31,725 bases of DNA from an uncultured Collinsella sp. (GTDB lineage Bacteria; Actinomycetota; Coriobacteriia; Coriobacteriales; Coriobacteriaceae), in the NCBI GenBank assembly GCA_902490445.1, contig CABUDZ010000013.1:1-31725 (forward strand), in the 5' to 3' direction. How positions within the stretch are numbered: the stretch's first letter is position 1; every line of letters begins with the position of its first letter. The notes beneath the pieces are model-generated. The model was not told the origin of the DNA, searched no databases, and saw nothing but the letters and a program-made list of their open reading frames with translations. Below are positions 15,698-23,598 of the stretch, piece after piece. Made by a program: the position numbers and the translations under genes.

Positions 15698-16483
15698 ATG
15701 ACCGAAACCGCTGTTGAAACTTACGAGACCACGACGAGGGGCGCCGCCTCGATGGCAGCCTATCGCGCCGTTCGCATCCTGCAATTATTAAGCGAAAACA
15801 CCGGCGAGGACAAGGCCATGCTTTCCGATGAGTTGATCCGGCGTCTCGCCCATCCCGACGACCCCGCCCGCATGCCCATCTCGGCGGCGCGGCGCAGCAT
15901 CTACACCGCCATCTCCGCACTTCGCCATGCCGGATACGAAATTGAATACAAGCGCGGCGTGGGGTATCGGCTCTTGACCCGTCCGCTCACCGACGAAGAG
16001 ATCATCCGGCTCCACGGCATGGTCATGCGCAACCGCTCTACGCCCATCGCCATTCGAAAAAGCATGGCGCAGCACCTGGTCGCCATGGCGAGTGCCGACG
16101 TTCGCGGCTACCTCGATGCACCCGAGCCTGCTCCAAGCGCAGGCGACAAATCCACCAAGGCCATACGCACGCCCGTCAAGCGCATCGATGCCTGCGAGCT
16201 CATCGAGCAGGCCATCGACCACGGAACCACGGTGAGTTTTGATATTTCGAGTGTCACGGCACGCGGAGAGGTCGAAGTGGCGCGGATGACACTCCGGCCC
16301 TTTGCCATCAAGCAACGAGACGGCATCTCGTATTTGCTGGGAACGGTCTATGACGCGCGAGGCGCCGACGACACGCTGCGTACCGTTGAGATCGGCCGCA
16401 TGAGAAACGTCACCACACGTCTCCTCGACGGCAAGAAGCTCTTCGCCGTCCTGGACGAGGACGATGCCTCCTCCGCCGCATAA
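15698..16483 (+). CDS. WYL-like domain transcriptional regulator
   Basis: A 261-residue regulator. Residues about 22-95 form a DeoR/HTH_11-like winged helix (AYRAVRILQLLSE ... SRRSIYTAISALRHAGYEIEYKRGVGYRL pattern). A helical middle follows (about 95-165). Residues about 170-250 resemble a WYL domain: LRPFAIKQRDGISYLLGTVYD, then LRTVEIGRMRNV, matching the usual PYxxxxxDGxxYLxG and RxFRxDRI pattern, although the W-Y-L triplet itself is not conserved. ATG at 15698 is chosen because GAAAGGA stands 10 bases upstream; the frame opens earlier. It precedes the ABC importer operon on the same strand and may control it; the ligand is unknown. Confidence 0.7.
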   Translation: MTETAVETYETTTRGAASMAAYRAVRILQLLSENTGEDKAMLSDELIRRLAHPDDPARMPISAARRSIYTAISALRHAGYEIEYKRGVGYRLLTRPLTDEEIIRLHGMVMRNRSTPIAIRKSMAQHLVAMASADVRGYLDAPEPAPSAGDKSTKAIRTPVKRIDACELIEQAIDHGTTVSFDISSVTARGEVEVARMTLRPFAIKQRDGISYLLGTVYDARGADDTLRTVEIGRMRNVTTRLLDGKKLFAVLDEDDASSAA

Positions 16484-16552
16484 GACCCTCCGCCGCCCAT
16501 TCGACTACCCGTACCGCCCATCCGATTCTGTATTAAAAAACCCGCCAGGCTG

Positions 16553-16580
16553 TTGTAAAAATGGACATCAGCGCTACTAT
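16553..16580 (+). promoter_or_regulatory. Promoter of the ABC importer operon
   Basis: TTGTAA (16553-16558) and TACTAT (16575-16580) with a 16-base spacer, 64 bases before the binding-protein start. Both boxes are close to sigma-70 consensus. Confidence 0.6.
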
Positions 16581-16585
16581 AGTTC

Positions 16586-16611
16586 CACTTGCACTTTGTC
16601 CCAGTGCAGTG
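16586..16611 (+). promoter_or_regulatory. Inverted repeat just past the importer promoter
   Basis: CACTTGCACT and AGTGCAGTG (16586-16595 with 16603-16611) form an imperfect inverted repeat spaced by TTGTCCC, with one bulged T. Its place at the likely transcription start suits a repressor operator or a 5' mRNA hairpin. Confidence 0.4.
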
Positions 16612-16643
16612 TTTCCAGCCATTTTTATACTGGGGGTAATGAT

Positions 16644-17624
16644 ATGAAGGACATCACCATCAGCCGCAGGAGCCTTCTGGTCTCCGCCGGTCTGCTCGCG
16701 CTCGCCCCGCTCGCCGGATGCGGCGGCAACTCTGATTCCGGCTCTGCTGCCGCCGGTTCCGACTACACCATCGGCGTTCTGCAACTCACCGAGCACTCCG
16801 CACTCGATGCCGCCAACGACGGCTTTGTCAAGGCCATCAAGGAGAGCGGCCTTAAGGTCAAGATCGACCAGAAGAACGCCCAGAACGACCAGTCCACATG
16901 TAAGTCCATTGCCGACAAGTTTGTGGGCGACAACGTCAACCTGATTTATGCCATCGCCACGCCCGCCGCGCAGGCTGCCGCCGGCGCCACGGCCGATATC
17001 CCCATCGTGGGCTGTGCCATCACCGACTACGCCGCCTCCGGCCTGGTCCAGGACAACGACAAGCCCGGCACCAACGTCACGGGCGCTTCCGACCTCACCC
17101 CAGTCGCCGAGCAGCTCGAGATGATGCAGAAGGTCCTGCCCGACGTTAAAAAGGTCGGCCTGCTCTACTGCACCGCCGAGTCCAACTCCGACGTCCAGAT
17201 CAAAGCCGCCAAGAAGGAGCTCAACAAGCTGGGCCTCGAGTACACCGATTTCACCGTCTCGAGCTCCAACGAGATTCAGTCCGTCGTCGAGTCCTCCGTG
17301 GGTAAGGTCGACGCGCTGTACTCCCCCACTGACAACACCATCGCCGCGGGCGCTTCGCAGGTCGGCCAGATCTGCAAGGAGAATAAGCTCCCCTTCGTGA
17401 CCGGCGAGGAGGGTATGTGCATGGCCGGCGGCCTGTTCACCCTCTCCATCAACTATAAGGACCTGGGCTACGCCGCGGGCGAGATGGCCGTTAAGATCCT
17501 GAAGGGCGAGGCCAAGCCCGAGGATATGCCGATCAAGCACCTCTCGAGCAAGGACCTGGTCGTCGTCAAGAACGACGAGATGGCCGAGGCTCTGGGTATC
17601 GACCTTTCCGCTCTGGACGAGTAG
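16644..17624 (+). CDS. ABC importer substrate-binding lipoprotein (TrpX-like)
   Basis: A 326-residue periplasmic-type binding protein. The signal region is MKDITISRRSLLVSAGLLAL with lipobox LAGC, giving a lipidated Cys26; the twin Arg at 8-9 followed by SLL makes Tat export possible. The mature part (YTIGVLQLTEHSALDAANDGFVKAIKESG, then NVTGASDLTPV and LPFVTGEEGMC) follows the PF04392 binding-protein family, paired with YdeL/TrpX-type importers. In streptococci this family imports tryptophan, but other members carry other ligands, so the ligand is open. Start at 16644 follows GGGGG 6 bases upstream. First gene of binding protein-permease-ATPase. Confidence 0.9.
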   Translation: MKDITISRRSLLVSAGLLALAPLAGCGGNSDSGSAAAGSDYTIGVLQLTEHSALDAANDGFVKAIKESGLKVKIDQKNAQNDQSTCKSIADKFVGDNVNLIYAIATPAAQAAAGATADIPIVGCAITDYAASGLVQDNDKPGTNVTGASDLTPVAEQLEMMQKVLPDVKKVGLLYCTAESNSDVQIKAAKKELNKLGLEYTDFTVSSSNEIQSVVESSVGKVDALYSPTDNTIAAGASQVGQICKENKLPFVTGEEGMCMAGGLFTLSINYKDLGYAAGEMAVKILKGEAKPEDMPIKHLSSKDLVVVKNDEMAEALGIDLSALDE

Positions 17625-17695
17625 CGCCATGCGCGGTAACGCGTCTAGGGCCCGCACGCGCGCCACAGCCGCGTTATTCAATATCTGAGTCCTTG

Positions 17696-17724
17696 GGGCG
17701 AACGCTAAAGACCGGCGTTCGCCC
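17696..17724 (+). other. Intercistronic hairpin after the binding-protein gene
   Basis: Perfect 10-bp stem GGGCGAACGC/GCGTTCGCCC with a 9-nt loop, followed by TGCTTGTTTC. It probably causes partial termination or protects the binding-protein mRNA, as is common in ABC operons that need excess binding protein. Confidence 0.6.
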
Positions 17725-17828
17725 TGCTTGTTTCGGATGAGACAAAACATCCGTCCGCAGCTCTTTTATGCATTGGTACCGCTATTATGGAAAATCACGT
17801 GTCCACCCTATCCTAGGAGGTATGAAGC

Positions 17829-18752
17829 ATGCTCATTGCATTGCAGGGCGCCGTTTCGCAGGGCGTCCTCTGGGGCATTATGGTGCTTGGCGTGTTTATC
17901 ACGTTCCGCCTGCTCGACATCCCCGATATGACCTGCGACGGCAGCTTTGCCCTCGGCGGCTGTGTCTGCGCCGTACTCATCGTCAACAATAACGTCGACC
18001 CCTTGCTCGCCGTGCTGGCCGGCATGTGCGCCGGCGCCATCGCGGGCGCGGTCACGGGCATTTTGACCACCGTCTTTGAGATTCCCGCAATCCTCGCCGG
18101 AATCCTCACCCAGATCAGTCTGTGGTCCATCAACCTGCGTATCATGGGCAAGTCCAACACGCCCATCCTTGCCAAGGGCACTATCTTCTCGTCTGTCAGC
18201 AACATGACGGGCCTGCCGCAGTCCACTGTTGCCATTATCCTAGGCATCGTGCTGGCCGTGGCCATCGTCGCCATCCTGTACTGGTTCTTTGGCACCGAGA
18301 TCGGCTCGGCACTGCGTGCCACCGGCAACAACGAGTACATGATCCGCGCCCTGGGCGTTAACACCAACACCACCAAAATGATCGCCCTCGTGCTCTCCAA
18401 CGCCCTCATTGGCCTTTCGGGTGCGCTCATCTGCCAGAGCCAGAAGTATGCCGACATTGGCATGGGCACCGGCGCCATCGTTATCGGTCTTGCCGCCATC
18501 GTCATCGGCGAGGTGCTCGGCCGCCTGCTGCCCGGCGGTCTCACGCAGTTCTCCGTCCGTCTGGCCTCCGCCGTCTTTGGCTCCGTGGTGTACTTCCTCA
18601 TCCGCGCCATCGTGCTGCAGCTGGGCATGGACGCCAACGACATGAAACTGCTCTCTGCTGTGATTGTCGCCGTGGCCCTGTGCGTGCCCGTGGTTTGGGA
18701 GCGCTATAAGCTCCGCAGCTCCTACACGAAGGGAGATGAGGCAGATGCTTAA
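17829..18752 (+). CDS. ABC importer permease (TrpY-like)
   Basis: A 307-residue membrane protein with about eight hydrophobic segments, of the BPD_transp_2 class used by branched-chain amino acid, ribose and TrpXYZ importers. The motif GSALRATGNNEYMIRALGVNTNTTKMIALVLSNALIGLSGAL is the conserved cytoplasmic loop that contacts the ATPase. The N-terminus TFRLLDIPDMTCDGSFALGG is typical of the family. AGGAGG lies 8 bases before ATG 17829; an out-of-frame ATG at 17822 is closer to it. Its end overlaps the ATPase start by 8 bases. Confidence 0.92.
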   Translation: MLIALQGAVSQGVLWGIMVLGVFITFRLLDIPDMTCDGSFALGGCVCAVLIVNNNVDPLLAVLAGMCAGAIAGAVTGILTTVFEIPAILAGILTQISLWSINLRIMGKSNTPILAKGTIFSSVSNMTGLPQSTVAIILGIVLAVAIVAILYWFFGTEIGSALRATGNNEYMIRALGVNTNTTKMIALVLSNALIGLSGALICQSQKYADIGMGTGAIVIGLAAIVIGEVLGRLLPGGLTQFSVRLASAVFGSVVYFLIRAIVLQLGMDANDMKLLSAVIVAVALCVPVVWERYKLRSSYTKGDEADA

Positions 18753-19539
18753 GCTCTCGCACGTCAAGAAGACCTTTAACAAGGGCACCGTCACCGAGAA
18801 GCGCGCGCTCACCGGCGTCGACCTTACCCTCAACGACGGCGACTTTGTAACTGTGATCGGCGGCAACGGCGCCGGCAAATCCACGCTGCTCAACATGATT
18901 GCCGGCGTATATCCGCTCGATTCGGGCGTTATCGAGCTCGACGGCACCGACATCTCGCGCCTGAGCGAGTCGCAGCGCGCCAAGTACCTGGGCCGCGTGT
19001 TCCAGGATCCCATGCGCGGCACCGCAGCCGACATGCAGATTGCCGAGAACTTGGCCCTCGCCAAGCGTCGCGGCCAGCGTCGCGGCCTTTCGTGGGGCGT
19101 CACCAAGGCCGAGAAGGACGAGTACGTTGAGTTGCTCAAGCGCCTGGACCTTGGCCTGGACACGCGCCTCAACGCCAAGGTCGGCCTGCTTTCGGGTGGC
19201 CAGCGCCAGGCACTCACGCTGCTCATGGCCACGCTCACCAAGCCGCGCTTGCTGCTGCTCGACGAGCACACCGCGGCACTCGACCCCAAGACCGCCTCTA
19301 AGGTGCTCAATCTGACCGAGGAGATTGTCGACGAGAACCACCTGACCACGCTCATGGTCACGCACAACATGAATGACGCCATCCGTCTGGGCAATCGCCT
19401 GATCATGATGCACGAGGGCCACGTTATCTACGACGTGGCGGGCGACGAGAAGAAGTCGCTCACCGTCGCCGACCTGCTGCAGAAGTTCGAGGAGGTCTCG
19501 GGCGGCGAGCTCGCCAACGACCGCATGCTGCTGAGCTAA
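18745..19539 (+). CDS. ABC importer ATP-binding subunit (TrpZ-like)
   Basis: A 264-residue ATPase. Walker A is GGNGAGKST (39-47), the Q-loop lies in RVFQDPMRG, the signature is LSGGQRQAL (149-157), Walker B is LLLLDEHTA (170-178), and the H-loop histidine is H207 in VTHNMND. The start at 18745 overlaps the permease by 8 bases, and AAGGGAG upstream of it is a suitable binding site inside the permease gene. An upstream in-frame TTG at 18664 is unlikely. The operon ends at paired hairpins just after the stop. Confidence 0.95.
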   Translation: MLKLSHVKKTFNKGTVTEKRALTGVDLTLNDGDFVTVIGGNGAGKSTLLNMIAGVYPLDSGVIELDGTDISRLSESQRAKYLGRVFQDPMRGTAADMQIAENLALAKRRGQRRGLSWGVTKAEKDEYVELLKRLDLGLDTRLNAKVGLLSGGQRQALTLLMATLTKPRLLLLDEHTAALDPKTASKVLNLTEEIVDENHLTTLMVTHNMNDAIRLGNRLIMMHEGHVIYDVAGDEKKSLTVADLLQKFEEVSGGELANDRMLLS

Positions 19540-19578
19540 AACCTGCCAATAAGGGACAGGTTTATTTTGGCAGGTTTT
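19538..19578 (+). repeat. Hairpin repeat, family 3 variant, terminating the ABC operon
   Basis: Arms AAAACCTGCCAA and TTGGCAGGTTTT (19538-19549 with 19567-19578) pair perfectly and flank a loop containing GGGACAGG. The core matches the GGGACAGGCACC hairpins further on, but with a different outer stem. It starts at the stop codon and is a likely terminator. Confidence 0.75.
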
Positions 19579-19593
19579 ATCTGCGCAAACGTC

Positions 19594-19633
19594 AAAACCG
19601 CCGCAAAGGAACAGATACCTTTGCGACGGTTTT
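19594..19633 (+). repeat. Hairpin repeat, family 3 variant copy
   Basis: Arms AAAACCGCCGCAAAGG and CCTTTGCGACGGTTTT (19594-19609 with 19618-19633) with one mispair and an 8-nt AACAGATA loop. Same layout as the copies at 20642, 23375, 25389 and 27098, with several substitutions. It lies 16 bases after the previous hairpin. Confidence 0.75.
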
Positions 19634-19696
19634 CGCATATCATGTCGATAATCCAGCGTCAGCAGGAACCACTGGTTAAGAACTAAGGAAACTGCC

Positions 19697-19860
19697 ATGA
19701 GAAGACTCCTTCCCCGTCTTGCTTGACCGCCGCACTCCTTGCCGGCGTGCTCGCCGGCGGCCCAGCTTACGCCACCGCGGCCACCCCATCTCAAGTTATC
19801 GGCCCGTCCGATGTGATCGGACGGGCTTTTTGGTGGGTATCATGGTTGAATAATCATTAG
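19697..19860 (+). pseudogene. Remnant of a secreted protein, frameshifted signal peptide
   Basis: ATG 19697, preceded by AAGGAA, opens a frame MRRLLPRLA that stops after nine codons (TGA 19724-19726). In the frame one base away the sequence continues as LTAALLAGVLAGGPAYATA, a hydrophobic core and a signal-peptidase site (AYA). Adding one base near 19722 would join them into a complete signal peptide. What follows (about 25 codons) overlaps a terminator and ends at 19860 without a recognisable domain, so most of the gene is gone. Could also be a sequencing error in a very short secreted peptide. Confidence 0.5.
19802..19831 (+). terminator. Perfect Rho-independent terminator before mscS
   Basis: Stem GCCCGTCCGAT/ATCGGACGGGC with a GTG loop and five Ts. 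It closes whatever was transcribed through the remnant gene and isolates the MscS gene. Confidence 0.9.
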
Positions 19861-19874
19861 GAGGTTTTCCCTAC

Positions 19875-20642
19875 ATGGAATTGTTTGAACCGATTCTTCA
19901 TTTCTTTGAGCAGCGCTGGGTCCACAACATCATCTGGGCCGTCATCTTGGTAATAGTCACCGCCATCGCCGCCAAGGTGGCATCCAAGACCCTGCGCCAC
20001 CTACTCAACCGAGACGACAACCCGCTTCCCGCATCGAGCATCTTCATCAACATCGCGCGTGCCGTCATTTGGATGATCGGCGGCAGCTTTATCCTCGACA
20101 ACTGCTTTGGCATTAACGCAAACGCGCTCGTCGCCGCTCTTGGCGTCGGCGGCATCGCCATCTCGCTCGGCTTTCAGGACACGCTATCAAACCTTATCGG
20201 CGGCATGCAAGTGACCTTTATGGGCATCATCAAGCCCGGCGACAATATCGAGGTCGGCGGCGTGTCGGGCGTGGTCCAGGACATCACTTGGCGCCACACG
20301 ACCATCGAGGACGCCTGCGGACAGACCATCATCGTCCCCAACTCCAACATCTCCAAGAACACACTCGTGCACCTCATGCCCTTTGGACGCGTTGTCGTTC
20401 CCGTCGCGGTGAAGGACACGTCAAAGTGGGACTCGCTCGATGCGCTGGCAGACGAGCTCGCCTGTGCCACCAAGGTCGCCGTTTCACCCATCTCGGGCTT
20501 TGACAAGGAACCCTACGTGCTCTTTAGCGAGATCGGCGACTTTGGCATTAAGGGTAAGATCATCTTTATCGTCAGTGACGACAGCACCACCTTTACGGCA
20601 GCCGACGCCTGCATCCGCGCCATCGCCCCCATCATCGCCTAA
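19875..20642 (+). CDS. Small-conductance mechanosensitive channel (MscS family)
   Basis: A 255-residue channel that opens on membrane tension and releases solutes on osmotic downshift. Three helices are visible: about 18-36, 56-75, and the pore helix 84-110 with the Gly/Ala-rich ALVAALGVGGIAISLGFQDTLSNLIGG. The MscS beta domain follows (KPGDNIEVGGVSGVVQDITWRHTTI, then IIVPNSNISKNTLVH). The C-terminal alpha/beta part is short, ending IRAIAPIIA. AGGAGG lies 9 bases before the ATG. Single gene. A hairpin repeat begins at its stop codon. Confidence 0.92.
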   Translation: MELFEPILHFFEQRWVHNIIWAVILVIVTAIAAKVASKTLRHLLNRDDNPLPASSIFINIARAVIWMIGGSFILDNCFGINANALVAALGVGGIAISLGFQDTLSNLIGGMQVTFMGIIKPGDNIEVGGVSGVVQDITWRHTTIEDACGQTIIVPNSNISKNTLVHLMPFGRVVVPVAVKDTSKWDSLDALADELACATKVAVSPISGFDKEPYVLFSEIGDFGIKGKIIFIVSDDSTTFTAADACIRAIAPIIA

Positions 20643-20680
20643 AACCACCGCAAAGGGGACAGGCACCTTTGTGGTGGTTT
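20642..20680 (+). repeat. Hairpin repeat, family 3, after mscS
   Basis: Arms AAACCACCGCAAAGG and CCTTTGTGGTGGTTT (20642-20656 with 20666-20680), one G-T pair, loop GGACAGGCA. The core AAAGGGGACAGGCACCTTT is shared with the copies at 23375, 25389 and, inverted, 27098. It overlaps the last base of mscS and may serve as its terminator. Confidence 0.85.
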
Positions 20681-20736
20681 CGCATCGTGGTACCATGGTT
20701 CATATCGTTGTTTAAACGACTAAGGGAGTAGACACC

Positions 20737-22659
20737 ATGGAAGAGGCCTATCGTCAAGCGCGCAAGCGCGGCGAACAGGGACGCCGTCGCGCCATCAGCC
20801 AAAGCGAGCATCCATATCTTACGGACCTCGACAGCTTGGTCGCCCAGCTTCCCTGCGGGCAGCGCGAGAACATCGGCCTGCGGGACATTCCGCTCGAAAT
20901 GGTCGTCGGCACGGTTACCAAAGGTCGCCAGTCCGCCTTTTCGTGTAACTTTATGCCGCTGCTCCCCTGGAATACCGAATTCGCCCGCAAATGGTCCAAC
21001 CTCTACGATATCCAAATCTCCGAGGGCTACCGCGACCCCATCATCGTCACCGAGTTCATGCACCGCTTTTACGTCCAAGAGGGCAACAAGCGTGTCAGCG
21101 TCCTCAAATTCCTTGACGCTCCGACGGTTTCGGCCAAGGTGACGCGTCTGTACCCCGGTAAGTGGGATTCCGTCGAGAGCCGCCTGTACGGTGAGTTTTG
21201 CGCCTTTTGGTACGTATGCCCCCTGTACGAGATTGAGTTTTCGCGCGAGGGCAGCTACGAGATGCTTGCCAAAATGCTCGGCCAAGATCTTGTCGAAAAA
21301 TGGCCTCAAAAGAAGGTCGACTACCTACGTCACACCTTCCTGCTCTTTAAGCGCGCCTATCTTCGCGCGGGCGGCGACCACTTGGACATTACGCCTGCCG
21401 ATGCCATGCTCGTCTACCTCAACGTCTACAACCAGGACCGTCTGCTGGATACGCCGACGGATATCGTCGTCAACCGTCTGTGCAAGATTTGGCGCGAGCT
21501 TGTCATTGCCGGCAAAAGCGACGAGGACAAAGTCGATCTTGTCGAAGCGCCGCAGCCCAACGAGAAAGAGGGCGCACCGACAAAAGCTACCTCGGGCGTG
21601 CTCAACTTCTTTATGAGCAAGACCGTCTACTCCACTGCCAATCCCATGCGAATCGCCTTTATCCACGAGTTTCCCTGTGCCACGTCGAGCTGGGACAGCC
21701 TACACGACCAGGGCCGCCGGTATCTTGATGAGCACTTTGGCGGCATCGTGCGCACCGAGGCGTTCGAGGACTGCCACGATTCGGACGTGTTCTACGCCGC
21801 CGTCGAGACAGCCGTAAAGCACGGGGCGAACGTCATCTTCTCGACCTCACACCGGCTCATGGAATACACGCTCAGGGCGTCAGTCGAGTATCCCCAGGTG
21901 CGGTTCCTTAACTGCTCAATCGGCCTTCCCCACCAAAGCGTCCGCTCGTACTTTGGAAAGATGTACGAGGCCAAGTTCCTACTGGGCGCCCTTGCCGCCA
22001 GCATGGCCGACAACCACCGTATTGGCTACCATGCGTCGGTCTTCGCCTCGGGCGCGCTGAGCGAAATCAACGCCTTCGCTATCGGTGCCTCGCTGCTCGA
22101 CCCTCGTGCGCAGATTATCCTCACTTGGGGAGATGTTCCCGCCGGCGGTCTTGCCGAAGCCATGTGTCGCGAGGGCGTGAGCGTCATGACCGGCGCCGAT
22201 ATGTCCAAGTCTCTCGAGGACCCCACCGCCTACGGGCTTCACCGTCTGGTAAACGGCAAGGAAGTTACCGGTATTGCTATGCCGGTATGGAACTGGGGCC
22301 GTTACTACGAACTCATCGTACGCAGCCTACTGCACGGCACATGGGACGAGACCGCCGATGACCAGCAGGTGCGCGCCGTCAACTACTGGTACGGTATGAG
22401 CTCCGGCGTCATCGATATTCGCTACGCTCCGGGCCTACCCTATCAGACGCGTAAACTTGTGCAGCTGCTTCGCAACGGCATTGTCGAGGGCTCCATCAAC
22501 CCATTTGGCGGCGAGCTCCACAGCCAGGACGGCGTGGTTCAGATTGAGGGCTTCCCTCCCCTGCCGAGTACGCAGATTGTCGATATGAACTGGCTGGCTG
22601 ACAACGTTATAGGCTCGATTCCGCAGCTCGATAACGAGCCGGAGGTCCGTGCCCTATGA
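20737..22659 (+). CDS. ParB-like domain fused to BMP/PnrA-like ligand-binding domain
   Basis: A 640-residue protein without signal peptide, lipobox or membrane helix. Residues about 45-140 look like a ParB/sulfiredoxin-like domain: PIIVTEFMHRFYVQEGNKR (101-119), then SVLKFLDAPTVSAKVTRLYP; the EGNKR box replaces the usual GxHR. A helical linker (about 145-290) follows. From about residue 303 (MRIAFIHEFPCATSSWDSLHDQGRRYL) to about 590 the sequence resembles BMP/PnrA nucleoside-binding proteins, including FLNCS, GYHASVFASGALSEINAFAIGA and WGDVPAG. BMP proteins are normally exported lipoproteins, so a cytosolic copy suggests a sensor. AGGGAG precedes the ATG. The last four bases overlap the phosphoesterase start, so the two are coupled. 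No function is known to me; domain calls are by eye. Confidence 0.7.
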   Translation: MEEAYRQARKRGEQGRRRAISQSEHPYLTDLDSLVAQLPCGQRENIGLRDIPLEMVVGTVTKGRQSAFSCNFMPLLPWNTEFARKWSNLYDIQISEGYRDPIIVTEFMHRFYVQEGNKRVSVLKFLDAPTVSAKVTRLYPGKWDSVESRLYGEFCAFWYVCPLYEIEFSREGSYEMLAKMLGQDLVEKWPQKKVDYLRHTFLLFKRAYLRAGGDHLDITPADAMLVYLNVYNQDRLLDTPTDIVVNRLCKIWRELVIAGKSDEDKVDLVEAPQPNEKEGAPTKATSGVLNFFMSKTVYSTANPMRIAFIHEFPCATSSWDSLHDQGRRYLDEHFGGIVRTEAFEDCHDSDVFYAAVETAVKHGANVIFSTSHRLMEYTLRASVEYPQVRFLNCSIGLPHQSVRSYFGKMYEAKFLLGALAASMADNHRIGYHASVFASGALSEINAFAIGASLLDPRAQIILTWGDVPAGGLAEAMCREGVSVMTGADMSKSLEDPTAYGLHRLVNGKEVTGIAMPVWNWGRYYELIVRSLLHGTWDETADDQQVRAVNYWYGMSSGVIDIRYAPGLPYQTRKLVQLLRNGIVEGSINPFGGELHSQDGVVQIEGFPPLPSTQIVDMNWLADNVIGSIPQLDNEPEVRAL

Positions 22660-23366
22660 ATATCCTAGCCATTGCCGATGTAGAGGAGCGCTGCCTGTGG
22701 GAATGTTTTCGCAAGGAGCGCTTTGAGGACGTTGACCTGATTCTATCCGCAGGCGACCTGGATCCGGACTATCTTGAGTTTTTGGTCACTGTCATCAACA
22801 AACCGCTTGTGTACGTTCGTGGCAACCACGACGACCGCTACGCGCGCCATGCACCGGGCGGGTGCATTTGTGTTGAGGACAGCGTATATGTGTACCGAGG
22901 TATTCGCATTGCGGGTCTGGGCGGTTCCATGCGCTACCGCGACGGCGCGAACATGTATACCGAGCGCGAGATGGCAAAACGCATGCGCAAGCTATCGCGA
23001 AAAATCGCACTGGTAGACGGATGCGATATTCTACTTACCCATGCACCCGTCGCAGGCATGGGCGACCTGGACGACCTGCCGCATCGAGGATTCGAGTGCT
23101 TTAATGCGGCTCTTGAGTCTTGGGGTCCCGACTATATGATTCACGGGCATGTGCACCAAAGCTACGGCCCCAACTTTCAACGCGAGCGCCAACACCCATG
23201 CGGAACGAAGATTGTCAACGCCTGCGGCTATACCAAGATCGAAATTGACGAGGCGCGCTACCCCACGCGCGGTTGGAAGGCCGCTTGGCTCAACTCGCAA
23301 ACCATGCGCCGCGAGCTCAAACGCCACGAAGCAATCGAGTCTTCAACCGCCAGAACCCCCTGGTAA
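22656..23366 (+). CDS. Calcineurin-like metallophosphoesterase
   Basis: A 236-residue cytosolic phosphoesterase. Metal-site motifs are GDLD (33-36), GNHDD (56-60), THAP with H129, and HGHVH (163-167). The first motif, normally DxH, reads DVE (D8-V9-E10), so the first metal ligand set is altered. GGAGG lies inside the preceding gene, and the ATG overlaps that gene's stop by four bases, so the pair is translated together. Substrates could be nucleotides, cyclic nucleotides or a phosphorylated protein; the partner's nucleoside-type binding domain favours a nucleotide-related substrate, which is inference only. Confidence 0.85.
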   Translation: MNILAIADVEERCLWECFRKERFEDVDLILSAGDLDPDYLEFLVTVINKPLVYVRGNHDDRYARHAPGGCICVEDSVYVYRGIRIAGLGGSMRYRDGANMYTEREMAKRMRKLSRKIALVDGCDILLTHAPVAGMGDLDDLPHRGFECFNAALESWGPDYMIHGHVHQSYGPNFQRERQHPCGTKIVNACGYTKIEIDEARYPTRGWKAAWLNSQTMRRELKRHEAIESSTARTPW

Positions 23367-23374
23367 CTGCCAAC

Positions 23375-23434
23375 AACCACCACGAAGGGGATAGGCACCT
23401 TTATGGTGGTTTTGCTGACTCGTCCGACCTGTCC
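23375..23434 (+). repeat. Hairpin repeat, family 3, with conserved tail
   Basis: Arms AACCACCACGAAGG and CCTTTATGGTGGTT (23375-23388 with 23398-23411), loop GGATAGGCA. The following 21 bases, from GCTGACTCG to ACCTGTCC (23414-23434), are identical to those after the copy at 25389. It begins 9 bases after the phosphoesterase stop. Confidence 0.85.
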
Positions 23435-23477
23435 ATCACGGTGCTTGTGTAATTAACGAGAACACTCATTGTTTTGT

Positions 23478-23507
23478 AAGGACGGCGCTCACGTGCCGTC
23501 TTTTTTT
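23478..23507 (+). terminator. Terminator of the ParB/BMP-phosphoesterase operon
   Basis: Stem GACGGC/GCCGTC (23481-23486 with 23495-23500), 8-nt loop, seven Ts. Located 112 bases after the phosphoesterase stop, downstream of the hairpin repeat. Confidence 0.85.
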
Positions 23508-23598
23508 GTCAACTTATGCAGTCTCGACCGTGTTGTATGTAGAGGGACCTCGCGAGACGCCTTCCCTATATCCACCACGACCAATTGGAGGTGACACT

